Below are positions 1-7,811 of a stretch of DNA of 23,918 nt, one piece after another; the first letter of the stretch is position 1; each line of letters opens with the position of its first letter. The DNA is taken from NCBI GenBank assembly GCA_965652565.1, contig CBFGWL010000044.1, positions 1 through 23,918 on the forward strand, read 5' to 3'. This stretch comes from RSA11 sp965652565. Lineage in GTDB: Bacteria > Actinomycetota > Thermoleophilia > Solirubrobacterales > 70-9. Below the pieces are notes generated by a model that saw only the letters and a program-made list of their open reading frames with translations, had not been told where the DNA came from and did no database searches. Made by a program: the position numbers and the translations under genes.

Positions 1-16
1 CCCCGCCCCGGGCCGA

Positions 17-61
17 CCGTTCAGCCCTGGTCGTCGTTTTTCGACGAGCACCGCTGAACGG
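17..61. terminator. Long inverted repeat downstream of tadC
   Basis: The outer arms are CCGTTCAGC (17-25) and GCTGAACGG (53-61), a perfect 9-bp match. The inner arms TGGTCGTCG (28-36) and CGACGAGCA (42-50) pair at 8 of 9 positions around a TTTTT loop, with a CC/CC internal loop between the two stems. It lies about 70 bp beyond the tadC stop in the direction of tadC transcription. No U-tract follows on the minus strand, so an intrinsic terminator is only one option. An RNA-processing or stability hairpin between tadC and a following (out of window) gene is equally possible. Confidence 0.45.
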
Positions 62-132
62 CGCGGCACCGGACCGCCGTTTGTCGCGGCCCCGCCCGCC
101 TCGCTCGGGGGCGCCGTGGCCCCGGCGCAGGC

Positions 133-963
133 TCACAACGCGCCGAAGAGGGAGTCCGCGTGTGCGATGAGCGCGGCCGCGATCACGAGCAGCACCGACG
201 GCACGAGCACCATCGCCACCACGAGCTGGATCTTGGGGGCGGCGCGCGCGGCGCGCTCCTCGATTCGCCGCCGCTCGTCGCGCCGCAGCGCCGCCGCCTG
301 CTCGTGGAGCTGCTCGGCGAGCGGCGAGCCGTAGCGGCGCGAGCGATCGAGCGCCGCGGCCAGCGCGGCCACGGCCGCGTCGGGCACGCGCTCGCGCAGG
401 GCGCGGAGCGCCTCGGCCTGCGGGAGTCCGCACTCCATCTCGGCCACCGCGGTCGCAAGCTCCGTGGCGAGCGGCCCGCGTGAGCGATGCGCGAGCTCGG
501 CGAAGAGCGCCGAGGGCTGACGGCCGGCCGCGGCGCCCACCGCCAGGAGGTCGAGGGCATCCGGCAGGGCGGCCACCAGGCGGGCGGTCCGAGCACGGAC
601 CCGTCGGTCGAGCCACGCGTCGGGGGCGAGCGCGCCGCCCGCGACGAGCAGCGCGACCAGGGGCACAGCGAGGCGGCCAGGCGCGACCGGCAGGACGGCA
701 AGCCAGGCGCACACGCCCGCGAAGGCTCCGCCCGCCTTGAGAGCGAGGAACCGCCGAGGCGTCAGGCGGCCCTCGAGTCCCGCGCGGCGCAGCCGGCCCG
801 CGACGTCGCGACGCACGAGCCACTCGTCGAGGTCGAAACCGAGCGCGCGCCTGGTCCAACGCCGCGCGCGCCGGGCAGCCTGCTCGCGGACCCCGAGCCC
901 GGCGAGCTCCCACGCTGCCGCGAAGGCCAGCGCGCCGCCGCAGGCTGCGAGCACCGCGCTCAC
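133..963 (-). CDS. tadC: Type II secretion F-family protein, TadC-like Tad pilus platform protein
   Basis: This 276-residue protein is one of the two inner-membrane platform subunits of a Tad/Flp pilus assembly machine, where it would couple the TadA ATPase to pilin extrusion. It has an N-terminal hydrophobic segment (about 1-20), a hydrophobic pair in the middle (about 95-130), a cytoplasmic helical stretch beginning around LVAALPDALDLLAVGAAAG (the typical T2SSF domain start), and a strong C-terminal membrane segment (IQLVVAMVLVPSVLLVIAAALIA). The GTG start overlaps the tadB stop as GTGA, indicating translational coupling. Length and topology fit TadC. The B/C assignment rests mainly on gene order (tadA-tadB-tadC), since both are F-family paralogs. 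Confidence 0.82.
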   Translation of the reverse strand: MSAVLAACGGALAFAAAWELAGLGVREQAARRARRWTRRALGFDLDEWLVRRDVAGRLRRAGLEGRLTPRRFLALKAGGAFAGVCAWLAVLPVAPGRLAVPLVALLVAGGALAPDAWLDRRVRARTARLVAALPDALDLLAVGAAAGRQPSALFAELAHRSRGPLATELATAVAEMECGLPQAEALRALRERVPDAAVAALAAALDRSRRYGSPLAEQLHEQAAALRRDERRRIEERAARAAPKIQLVVAMVLVPSVLLVIAAALIAHADSLFGAL

Positions 964-1817
964 GGCTCCGCCACCCGCGCGAGTCGCTTGATCGCCGCGA
1001 ACCCGGCGAGCTGAAAGCCGGCGGCGAGCGCGAGCAGTGCCAGCGATGCCCCGTTCGAGAACAGGCCCGCCACGAACCCGGGCGCGAGCAACTCGGCGAG
1101 CAGGCCCGCGCCCGCCGGCATCGCCACGACCAGCAAGCCCGTGAAGCGCGCCTGCGCCGTCGCCGAACGCGCCTCGGCGACGAGCCGGTCACGCTCGGCG
1201 GCGGCCGCCGCGAAGCGCCGCAGGAGCGCGACGAGATCGCCACCCGCGATGCGCTGGGAGAGCACCGCCGCGCAGAAGGCGTCGGCGCGCGGCGAGCCGA
1301 GGCGCACGCGCAGCCCATCCAGCGCGACCTCGAGCGAGCGCCCGAGGTCGAGATCCGCCGTCACCCGGGCGAGCTCGGCGGCGGCCGGCCCGTCGAGGGC
1401 ACCGCGCGCGGCGCCCAGCGCCGCCCGCGCCGAGCGCCCGGCGGCGAGGGCGTCGGCGGCCGCCGTCGCGATCGCGGGCAGCGCGCGCTCCACCGCGCGC
1501 CGGTATCGACGGGCGCGTTGCGCGAGCAGCCAGCTCACCGCCGCCGGCCCTGTGGCCGCCAGCGGCGCCGCGGGCGCGGGCCCGAGGATCCAGGCCCCGC
1601 CGAACATGAGGGCCGCGGCGCCCAGTAGGCCCAGGCGGCGCCGCTCGGCCTCGCTCGGCGAGTACCCCTCGGCACCAGCCCGCGCCAGGGGGCGCAGCGC
1701 CTCGGCGATCCACCGCGCGACGAACGGCGCGAACGGCCGCGCCTCCCGCAGCGCGAGCGCGGCGAGGCCGCCCGCGAGGCCGAAGAGACAGACCGCGGCG
1801 AGCTCTGCCCCGCTCAT
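960..1817 (-). CDS. tadB: Type II secretion F-family protein, TadB-like Tad pilus platform protein
   Basis: This 285-residue membrane protein lies immediately downstream of tadA and overlaps it by ATGA. It has an N-terminal hydrophobic segment (AELAAVCLFGLAGGLAALAL), a central hydrophobic pair (around LLGAAALMFGGAWILG), a long cytoplasmic helical domain with the F-family pattern ALPAIATAAADALAAGRSAR, and two C-terminal membrane helices (around LLVVAMPAGAGLLAELL and LALLALAAGFQLAGF). This is the standard T2SSF arrangement of a Tad platform subunit. The minus-strand order tadA-tadB-tadC with coupled starts supports a single operon. The next genes expected in such loci (pilin, TadE/F-like pseudopilins) would lie beyond the left edge of the window. 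Confidence 0.83.
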   Translation of the reverse strand: MSGAELAAVCLFGLAGGLAALALREARPFAPFVARWIAEALRPLARAGAEGYSPSEAERRRLGLLGAAALMFGGAWILGPAPAAPLAATGPAAVSWLLAQRARRYRRAVERALPAIATAAADALAAGRSARAALGAARGALDGPAAAELARVTADLDLGRSLEVALDGLRVRLGSPRADAFCAAVLSQRIAGGDLVALLRRFAAAAAERDRLVAEARSATAQARFTGLLVVAMPAGAGLLAELLAPGFVAGLFSNGASLALLALAAGFQLAGFAAIKRLARVAEP

Positions 1818-2947
1818 CCGAGGGCCCAGACCTCACGCACTGCGGGCCCGCCGACGGCGCTCGTCACCTCGGCGATCTCGACCACCCGCCGGCGCCCGTC
1901 GGGCTCGCGGCGCACGTGTACGACTAGTTCCACGCCGCGCGCCGCCTGCTCGCGGATCGCGCCGTGGGGCAGGCCGAGCTCGGCCATCAGCGCGAGCGTC
2001 TCGAGCCGCCGCAAGGCGTCCGCGGGCGAGTTGGCGTGCACGGTGGAGAGCGCGCCCTCGTGCCCGGTGTTGAGAGCGGTCAACAGGTCCAGCGCCTCGG
2101 GCCCGCGCACCTCGCCGATCACGATCCGGTCGGGGCGCATGCGCAGCGCGTTGCGCAGAAGGTCGCGGATCGTCACCTCCCCCCTGCCCTCGACCGACGG
2201 CGGCCGGCTCTCCAGCCGCACGACGTGCGGCTGCTGAAGGCAGAGCTCGGCGGCATCCTCGATCGTGATGATCCGCTCGCGCGGCTCTATCCAGGCCGAG
2301 AGCGCGTTGAGGAGCGTGGTCTTGCCCGATCCCGTCCCGCCGCTCACCAGGACCGTGCGCCGCGCGCGCACCGCGCGCTCGAGGATCTCGCGCGCCTCCG
2401 GCGCGAGCGACCCCGAGGCGACGAGTTGGTCCGGCCCGGGCCGCGAGTCGCTGAAGCGACGAATCGAGATCGCGGGCCCATCGACGGCCAGCGGCGGCAC
2501 GACGACGTTCACCCGCGAGCCGTCGGCGAGACGGGCGTCGGCCATGGGCGCGAGCTCATCGACGCGGCGCCCGGTGGGCGCCAGGATCCGCTCGATCAGC
2601 TCGCGGACCTCCCGCTCGTCGGAGAACGCGACCGGCGTGGCCTCGATACGCCCGGCGCGCTCTACGTAGACACCGTGGCAGCCGTTCACCATCACCTCCT
2701 CCACGAGCGGGTCCGCGAACAACTCCTCGAGCGGGCCGAGCCCGACGGTCTCGCGATGGACCAGTTCGGTCAGCTCGGCACGACGCTCCGCCGAGAGGGC
2801 AGCGGCCTCGCGGTCCACCAGCGCGGCGATCGCAGCTTCGAGCGGCGGCGCCTCCTCCCCTGCGGCCGCATCCGCGCGGCGCTCGGCGGCAAGCCGCTCG
2901 CGCAGCTGCGCGGTCAGCGCGGTGACGTGCCGGGTCGCGGGGTCCAC
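1814..2947 (-). CDS. tadA: TadA/CpaF-family secretion ATPase
   Basis: This cytoplasmic hexameric ATPase powers Tad pilus assembly. All family motifs are visible: Walker A SGGTGSGKTTLLNALS, Asp box ERIITIEDAAEL, Walker B-region RPDRIVIGEVRGPEALDLL and His box HEGALSTVHANSP. The N-terminal domain carries the CpaF pattern LVEEVMVNGCHGVYVERAGR. I chose the GTG at 2945-2947 (protein begins VDPATRHVTAL, 377 residues), preceded by GAGAGGAG at short spacing. The frame stays open up to an ATG at 3098-3100, but that would add about 51 Arg-rich residues of low quality and would reach the start of the divergent gene at 3103. The 155-bp gap 2948-3102 probably holds both promoters. Confidence 0.9.
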   Translation of the reverse strand: MDPATRHVTALTAQLRERLAAERRADAAAGEEAPPLEAAIAALVDREAAALSAERRAELTELVHRETVGLGPLEELFADPLVEEVMVNGCHGVYVERAGRIEATPVAFSDEREVRELIERILAPTGRRVDELAPMADARLADGSRVNVVVPPLAVDGPAISIRRFSDSRPGPDQLVASGSLAPEAREILERAVRARRTVLVSGGTGSGKTTLLNALSAWIEPRERIITIEDAAELCLQQPHVVRLESRPPSVEGRGEVTIRDLLRNALRMRPDRIVIGEVRGPEALDLLTALNTGHEGALSTVHANSPADALRRLETLALMAELGLPHGAIREQAARGVELVVHVRREPDGRRRVVEIAEVTSAVGGPAVREVWALG

Positions 2948-3102
2948 GCTCCTCTCAGGCGCGAGCGACCCCTGACTCTCCCCCCGGTCCGGCGCCGGAT
3001 GCGTTGCTCCGAGCGTGAGTCCTCCTCCTCTCGCGCGCAGCTCGAGGCGCTGCCTTCGGCGCCGGCGTAATCCGAGGGGCGCGCCAAGATACGGTGCCAT
3101 TC

Positions 3103-4065
3103 ATGCCCGACCCCGCCCGTCCGAAAGTCGTCGTCGCCCGCAAATTGCTGCCCGCGGGCATGGACCTCCTCGTGGATTGCGAGGTGAGGTCAGGCGGGCT
3201 CGACGTGGAGCGAGCCGCGCTGCTCGAGCTCGTCGCGGGCGCGGACGCCGTGATCTCCGATCCGACGGTGCCGGTGGACGCCGAGCTGCTCGACGCGGCG
3301 GGGCCTCAGCTGCGCGTCGTCTCGAACTTCGCGGTCGGCTACGACAACGTGGATGTCGACGCCTGCCGTGAGCGCGGCGTCGTCGTGACGAACACCCCGG
3401 GGGTGCTCACGAACGCGACCGCGGAGCTAGCGCTCGAGCTGACGATGGCGGCCGCGCGACGGGCGAGCGAGGCCGAGGCGATCCTCCGCGAGGGACGCTG
3501 GACTGGCTGGGACCCGGGCGCGATGCTCGGCCTCGAGCTTTCCGGGGCGACGTTCGGAATCGTCGGGCTCGGGCGCATCGGCGGGCGCTACGCCGAGCTC
3601 ATCCAGCCGCTGGCGGGCGAGATCCTCTACGTCGCCCGCTCCGCAAAGCCGGAGCGCGAGCGGGAGCTCGGCGCCCGCCGGGTTGAGCTCGATGAGCTGC
3701 TCGAGCGCTCCGACGTGGTCAGCCTGCACGCGCCCGCCGCGCCGGAGACCAGGCACATGATCGGGGCCGCCGAGCTCGAGCGCATGCGTTCGCACGCGGT
3801 GCTGGTCAACACGGGCCGCGGCTCGCTGGTCGATTCGGCGGCGCTGGCGGGCGCGCTGATCGACGGGCAGATCGGTGCCGCGGGCCTCGACGTCTACGAG
3901 CACGAGCCGCACGTCCCCGAGGAGCTCCTGCGCGCCCCGCGCTGCGTGCTCCTCCCCCACATCGGCTCGGCGACCCACACCGCGCGCGACGCGATGGCCG
4001 AGCTCGCCGCGCGCAACGCGCTCGCGGTGCTCGCCGGCGAGGATCCGCCGCACCGGGTGGCGTAG
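3103..4065 (+). CDS. D-2-hydroxyacid dehydrogenase (glyoxylate/hydroxypyruvate reductase-like)
   Basis: This 320-residue NAD(P)-dependent D-2-hydroxyacid dehydrogenase would reversibly reduce 2-oxoacids such as glyoxylate or hydroxypyruvate in the cytoplasm. Visible hallmarks are NFAVGYDNVDVDAC followed by GVVVTNTPGVLTNATAELAL, the Rossmann dinucleotide motif GLGRIG (155-160), the catalytic Arg in LVNTGRGSLVDSAAL (R239), the Glu in the box GLDVYEHEP (261-269) and the catalytic His in LLPHIGSAT (H286). The basic residues after beta-2 of the Rossmann fold (VARSAKPERER) could favour NADPH, which is inference. ATG 3103 is preferred over an in-frame GTG at 3094. The exact substrate cannot be assigned. 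A macro-domain gene follows after 10 bp. Confidence 0.93.
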   Translation: MPDPARPKVVVARKLLPAGMDLLVDCEVRSGGLDVERAALLELVAGADAVISDPTVPVDAELLDAAGPQLRVVSNFAVGYDNVDVDACRERGVVVTNTPGVLTNATAELALELTMAAARRASEAEAILREGRWTGWDPGAMLGLELSGATFGIVGLGRIGGRYAELIQPLAGEILYVARSAKPERERELGARRVELDELLERSDVVSLHAPAAPETRHMIGAAELERMRSHAVLVNTGRGSLVDSAALAGALIDGQIGAAGLDVYEHEPHVPEELLRAPRCVLLPHIGSATHTARDAMAELAARNALAVLAGEDPPHRVA

Positions 4066-4075
4066 CCTGCGGCGC

Positions 4076-4579
4076 ATGGCGACGATCGAAGTCCTCGAGA
4101 CCGACATCACCAAGCTCGAAGTCGACGCGATCGCGAACGCGGCGAACACGCAACTCGCGCACGGGGGCGGCGTCGCTGGGGCGATCGTGCGCGCCGGCGG
4201 CCGGTCGATCCAGGAGGAGTCGAATCGGGTGGCACCGATCGGGCTCGGCGAGGCCGTCGCGACCGGCGCGGGCGAGCTGCCCTGCCGGTGGGTGATCCAC
4301 GCCGCGACCATGGAGCCCGGCGGCCCCACCTCGGCCGAGATCATCCGCCGCGCCACCGCCAGCACGCTGCGCAAGGCCGACGAGCTCGGCGCGCGCTCGC
4401 TCGCCCTGGTCGCCTTCGGCACCGGCGTGGGCGGCTTCCCGCTCGACGAGGCCGCCGCGATCGAGGTCGAGGAGGTCCGCCGGCACATCGCCGAGGACAG
4501 CGCGCTCGAGCGCGTCGTCTTCGCGGTGCGCGGCGGCGACGCCGTGGAGGCGTTCGAGCGGGCGCTCGCCGGCGAGTAG
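4076..4579 (+). CDS. Macro-domain protein (ADP-ribose-binding or hydrolase fold)
   Basis: This 167-residue single-domain protein binds or hydrolyses ADP-ribose derivatives, such as O-acetyl-ADP-ribose or mono-ADP-ribosyl adducts, according to the family. The diagnostic elements are present: D10 in ETDITKLEVDAIANAANTQL (adenine contact), the NAAN motif (21-24), the glycine-rich loop HGGGVAGAIVRAGG (29-42) and the second phosphate loop FGTGVGGFP (114-122). The start ATG lies 10 bp after the dehydrogenase stop, so the two are probably co-transcribed. The partner target is unknown. The gene is convergent with the TSUP permease, with only 10 bp between stop codons and no obvious terminator. Confidence 0.92.
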   Translation: MATIEVLETDITKLEVDAIANAANTQLAHGGGVAGAIVRAGGRSIQEESNRVAPIGLGEAVATGAGELPCRWVIHAATMEPGGPTSAEIIRRATASTLRKADELGARSLALVAFGTGVGGFPLDEAAAIEVEEVRRHIAEDSALERVVFAVRGGDAVEAFERALAGE

Positions 4580-4589
4580 AGCCTGGGCC

Positions 4590-5336
4590 TCAAGCCAGAC
4601 CCAGCGCGACACTGGCCGTGCCGGTCACGGCGACCATGGCGAGCACCGTTCGGCGATGGCCGGCCGGAGAAAGCGATCGGAAGACCGTGCGCCCGACCCG
4701 ATGCCCGGCCAGGATGACGGGCAGCAGGGCAGCGGCGACTACGAGACCGTGCAGGTCCTGGCCGCGGTCTCCGATCAGCGCCAGGCAGACGGCGCCCGCC
4801 AGGTTGAGCCCGAGCAGGCAAGCGGCGATCGTGTCGCGCAGCCCACGGGGCTCCAGCACATGGCGGGTGACCCAGAGCGCCAGCGGCGGGCCGTTGAGGC
4901 CGGTGCTGGTTGTCAGCGCACCCGCCGCGAGGCCGCAAACCGCGCCGCCCGGAAGCGAGCTCGCGGTGCGCGCGGACGGCCGGGCCTGCAGCTGGACGAG
5001 CCCACCGGCGACGATCACGAGCCCGACCGCGATCTGGATCGCGTCCTGCGAGACAGCGTGCACCAGATATGCGCCGGCGATCATCCCCGGAACCGCGGCG
5101 ATCAGGACCACCCGGACCACGGGACGGTCGGCCACATGACGTCGCTTCTCCCCGTAGAGGACCAGCCCGGTGAGCGCGACCCCGAGCGCGAGCACGGCGA
5201 TCACCGCCTCGGGGGCGGGACGCAGCGCGAAGAGCACCGGCGCGATGAAGAACGCCGAACCAAAGCCGACGGTGGCCTGCACGGTGGCGCCGAGCAGCGC
5301 CACCGCAGCCAACACACCCCATTCGACCGGCCCCAT
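4590..5336 (-). CDS. TSUP-family (TauE/SafE) membrane permease
   Basis: This 248-residue integral membrane protein has about eight hydrophobic segments and the twofold pseudo-repeat of the TSUP family. The first repeat carries GATVQATVGFGSAFFIAPVL and the second carries GALTTSTGLNGPPLALWVT. Family members export or import sulfite, sulfoacetate, sulfonates or thiosulfate-type anions; nothing here distinguishes the substrate. The start ATG 5334-5336 is followed immediately by the first membrane helix. The gene sits between the palindromic repeats at 5386-5495 and the convergent macro-domain gene, so it appears to be a single-gene unit rather than part of the upstream SAF/kinase operon. Confidence 0.9.
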   Translation of the reverse strand: MGPVEWGVLAAVALLGATVQATVGFGSAFFIAPVLFALRPAPEAVIAVLALGVALTGLVLYGEKRRHVADRPVVRVVLIAAVPGMIAGAYLVHAVSQDAIQIAVGLVIVAGGLVQLQARPSARTASSLPGGAVCGLAAGALTTSTGLNGPPLALWVTRHVLEPRGLRDTIAACLLGLNLAGAVCLALIGDRGQDLHGLVVAAALLPVILAGHRVGRTVFRSLSPAGHRRTVLAMVAVTGTASVALGLA

Positions 5337-5385
5337 GAGCGCCCCAGCCTACGAGCAGCGCGCATCCGCGTGCCCGGGTCGACTG

Positions 5386-5436
5386 CCGCGACTTCGTCAT
5401 TTCGTGGGATCAACCAACGACATCACGAAGTCGCGG
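5386..5436. repeat. Palindromic repeat unit 1 of a tandem pair
   Basis: The left arm CCGCGACTTCGTCAT (5386-5400) and the right arm ATCACGAAGTCGCGG (5422-5436) pair at 14 of 15 positions around a 21-nt loop containing GTGGGATCAACC. The unit repeats 60 bp downstream with the same arm and loop plan. There is no U-tract, so it is not a canonical terminator. Confidence 0.8.
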
Positions 5437-5446
5437 AGGGGCTCGG

Positions 5447-5495
5447 CGCGACTTCGCGATCTTGTGGGATCAACCGGTGAAATCGCGAAGTCGCG
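5447..5495. repeat. Palindromic repeat unit 2 of a tandem pair
   Basis: The arms CGCGACTTCGCGAT (5447-5460) and ATCGCGAAGTCGCG (5482-5495) are perfectly complementary over 14 bp around a 21-nt loop that again contains GTGGGATCAACC. Compared with unit 1, the T-A pair at 5397/5425 becomes C-G at 5457/5485, a compensatory change that argues for selection on the folded structure. The unit lies 10 bp beyond the stop of the SAF/CpaB-like gene. Confidence 0.8.
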
Positions 5496-5505
5496 GAGGC
5501 CCGGG

Positions 5506-6156
5506 TCAGCGCGCGGCGAGCAGGCGGATCGTCGCGCCCTCGGACTCGGCGCGGATCAGGCGGAGGGCCTGCGTGCGGTTCAGCGCGAGGGTGGCCATGT
5601 GGCGCTCGCCAAGCCCGGGCTCACCGCGCGCTCGGCGCAGGTCGAGAAGCGTGGCCGCGCGCGCCGCGAGGTAGGTGCGACGCGCGGGCCCGGGTCCACC
5701 GCCCCCGCTCACGACCACATCCACGCGACGCGCCGCCTCACCGTCCATGACGAGGGCTCCGGCGCCCGTGACCGCCAGCTCGACGGGCGTGCCCCCGCGA
5801 GCAGCGGCCCGGTCGCGCGGCGTTCGGGATCCCCCCGGCCGCTTCAGCATCCCCGCGGTCAGGTAGGAGCCCGCCGGCACGGGTACCGCGAGGCGCAGGC
5901 CGCGGGCGTCCATGGGGTCGTGAATCGCGTCTGGGGGCGCGAAGGCATCCGGGACGCGGCGCACCTCGAGGGCATCGGCGACCACCTCGGGGCTGAGCTC
6001 GGCCTCGGCGCCCAGCGCCGCCCGCGTCACGACGACCGCGCGCAGCGCTCCTCCCCCGGCCTCGACTCCCGCGCCGCCGCCCGTCGCCGCGGCGGCGAGC
6101 GCGCCGCAGACCAGCGCGCCGACCGCAAACGCCGCGCCGCGACGACGCCCGCTCAC
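5506..6156 (-). CDS. CpaB/RcpC-like SAF-domain protein
   Basis: This 216-residue protein has an N-terminal membrane segment or signal anchor (AAFAVGALVCGALAAAATGG) followed by a SAF-type domain. The recognisable part runs VVVTRAALGAEAELSPEVVA, then DARGLRLAVPVPAGSYLTAGML, the pattern of CpaB/RcpC proteins that stabilise the Tad pilus channel in other bacteria. The GTG start (6154-6156) overlaps the histidine-kinase stop as GTGA, so the earlier in-frame extension upstream is not the real N-terminus. Co-transcription with a two-component system suggests regulated pilus or envelope assembly. It is separated from tadABC by four unrelated or oppositely oriented segments, so membership of the same system is inference. 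Confidence 0.75.
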   Translation of the reverse strand: MSGRRRGAAFAVGALVCGALAAAATGGGAGVEAGGGALRAVVVTRAALGAEAELSPEVVADALEVRRVPDAFAPPDAIHDPMDARGLRLAVPVPAGSYLTAGMLKRPGGSRTPRDRAAARGGTPVELAVTGAGALVMDGEAARRVDVVVSGGGGPGPARRTYLAARAATLLDLRRARGEPGLGERHMATLALNRTQALRLIRAESEGATIRLLAAR

Positions 6157-6875
6157 GCGCGGGTCGGCCGCCCGGTCGCGCCGGTTCCGCGACCGCGCGA
6201 GCGCGCGAGATCGGCGAGCGGCAGCTGGATCGCCGCCACCGTCCCGTGCGCGCTGCGCCGGACGCTGAGCGACCCGTTCTGGCGCTCGCTCCAGTCGCGA
6301 GCCAGGCGCAGGCCGTGCCCGCGGCGCGGATCGGTGCGGGAGCGCTCGCGCGGCGCTGTGACGCGGCCGCCCGCGTCGCGCACCTCGAGCTCGAGCCCTC
6401 CGCCCCTGGCCGAGCCGGCCACGGTGACCGTGCCACGGCCGTGCTCCAGCGCGTTCGCGATGAGGTTGTCCAGCGCCTGCGCGACGCGCACGGGGTCGAC
6501 GGCGACCCGTGCGTCCCCGCAGCCCCAGCGCACTTCGATACGCCGCCCCGACCGCGCCGCGGGACCCCGCCACCGCGCGGCGGCCGCGACGGCCAGCATG
6601 CGCGCTTCAACCGGCCGTCGCTCGAGCACCGGTGGCGCCCCGTTGATCTCACGGTCGAGGTCGCGGAGCGCCGCCAGCGCGAGCTCGAGCGGGTCCGCGC
6701 CCCGCCCGCCCGGCTCGCGCGCGAGCGCGAGCGCCTGCAAGGGGCGGCGCAGCTCATGGAGCAATCCGTTCAGCGTGCGGCGGCGACGCCGATCGCGAAC
6801 AGCCGCGCCGATCCCCACGAGCGCGGCTGGGAGCAGCGCGGCGCCGATCGCGCTGAGGAGGGCGCCGCCGCTCAT
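6153..6875 (-). CDS. Membrane-anchored sensor histidine kinase
   Basis: This 240-residue small histidine kinase has one N-terminal membrane helix (about 5-26), a HisKA-like segment with phosphoacceptor H40 in LLHELRRPLQAL, an N-box DNLIANALEHG (136-146) and a reduced G-box region (RDAGGRV, then RGHGLRLARDW). There is no periplasmic sensor loop between the start and the H-box, so any signal must come through the membrane helix or a partner. The ATG start (6873-6875) overlaps the response-regulator stop as ATGA. It would autophosphorylate and pass phosphate to the adjacent OmpR-type regulator. The downstream SAF/CpaB-like gene overlaps its stop, which suggests pilus-related control. Confidence 0.85.
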   Translation of the reverse strand: MSGGALLSAIGAALLPAALVGIGAAVRDRRRRRTLNGLLHELRRPLQALALAREPGGRGADPLELALAALRDLDREINGAPPVLERRPVEARMLAVAAAARWRGPAARSGRRIEVRWGCGDARVAVDPVRVAQALDNLIANALEHGRGTVTVAGSARGGGLELEVRDAGGRVTAPRERSRTDPRRGHGLRLARDWSERQNGSLSVRRSAHGTVAAIQLPLADLARSRGRGTGATGRPTRA

Positions 6876-7588
6876 GAGCTCACCAGGCGGTAGCCGACAC
6901 CCCAGCAGTTCAAGACGAAGCGGCCGTGCTCGGGGTCCAGCTTGCGGCGCAGGCGGCTCGCGTGCGAATCCAGGGTGCGCGTGCGCCCCTCGGAGCGAAA
7001 TCCCCAGACGTCGCGCAACAGCTCCTGCTTGGTGAACACGCGCGTCGGCTCCGCGGCGAGCGCGAGCAGCAGCTCGTACTCCTTGTTCGCAAGCGCGACG
7101 AGCCGCCCGTCGACGCGTACCTCGCGACGCGAGGGGTCGATCTCCAGATCCCCGACCCGCGTCGGCCCGGAGCGCCGCGATCCGCGTCTGCGCAGGACCG
7201 CGTCGATGCGCGCCGCCAGCTCGTCGTAAGAGAAGGGCTTGACGAGGTAATCGTCGGCGCCCTCCCGCAGGCCCCGCACGCGGTCGGTCTGCGCGCTGCG
7301 GCCGCTCAGGACGATGACCGGCAGGTCGGGGTCGTAGCGCCCGGTCGGTCCGTGCGCCGCGCGGATCTCGCGCAGCACGTCCAGCCCCGACGCGTCGGGC
7401 AGTCCCAAGTCGAGCACCAAGAGGTCGGGGCTGCGGTAGTGGCAATGCCGGAGGGCGTCCGCGGCGCTCGGCGCCGGCAGCGCCTCGAAACGATCGGCGC
7501 TCAGGTTCTCGCAGAGGAGCTCGAGCGTCGCTTCATCGTCCTCGCAGATCACGACTGTCCCCTGGGTGTCGCGGCGCGGCAGCGTCAT
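6872..7588 (-). CDS. OmpR/PhoB-family response regulator
   Basis: This 238-residue two-domain regulator has a receiver domain with acidic pocket E16-D17-D18, phosphoacceptor D60 in LLVLDLGLPD, switch Ser95 (VIVLSGRS) and K117 in YLVKPFS. It is followed by a winged-helix DNA-binding domain (LALANKEYELLLALA-type start, KQELLRDVWGF, recognition helix around TRTLDSHASRLRRKL, wing CWGVGYRLV). ATG 7586-7588 is preceded by GGAGGAGG at good spacing and excludes the longer upstream reading. It heads the operon regulator-kinase-SAF protein and is divergent from the secreted protein at 7812. The 223-bp region between them is the likely promoter region, possibly autoregulated. Confidence 0.93.
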   Translation of the reverse strand: MTLPRRDTQGTVVICEDDEATLELLCENLSADRFEALPAPSAADALRHCHYRSPDLLVLDLGLPDASGLDVLREIRAAHGPTGRYDPDLPVIVLSGRSAQTDRVRGLREGADDYLVKPFSYDELAARIDAVLRRRGSRRSGPTRVGDLEIDPSRREVRVDGRLVALANKEYELLLALAAEPTRVFTKQELLRDVWGFRSEGRTRTLDSHASRLRRKLDPEHGRFVLNCWGVGYRLVSS

Positions 7589-7811
7589 TGCGGCCTCCTC
7601 CGGGCGGGACGAACTGCTCCGTATGTGGGTGCGAAGATCAGCATGCCGACCACAACCCCGACACGCCGCGGCGCGCCCCTTCGCATGAGCGGCCGCGGCA
7701 ATCGCGTTGGCGCGGCGACTGGACACCCGGCCTCCGGCCGAATAGCGTGCGCGTCGCAGGGCCCGGGAGGAACGGCGCGGTGCATCCGTTGCCCGGGGCA
7801 CAGCCAGAACC

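Noticed and set aside
2948..3100. N-terminal extension of TadA to the ATG at 3100.
   Set aside because: The extra residues are low-quality Arg-rich sequence, and the start would abut the divergent dehydrogenase start, leaving no promoter space.
3427..5400. A 657-residue minus-strand open frame over the dehydrogenase and macro-domain genes.
   Set aside because: It overlaps three recognisable proteins in other frames and contains no motif of its own.
5386..5495. CRISPR array.
   Set aside because: There are only two units, each is itself a long palindrome with a conserved loop, there are no variable spacers, and no cas genes are present.
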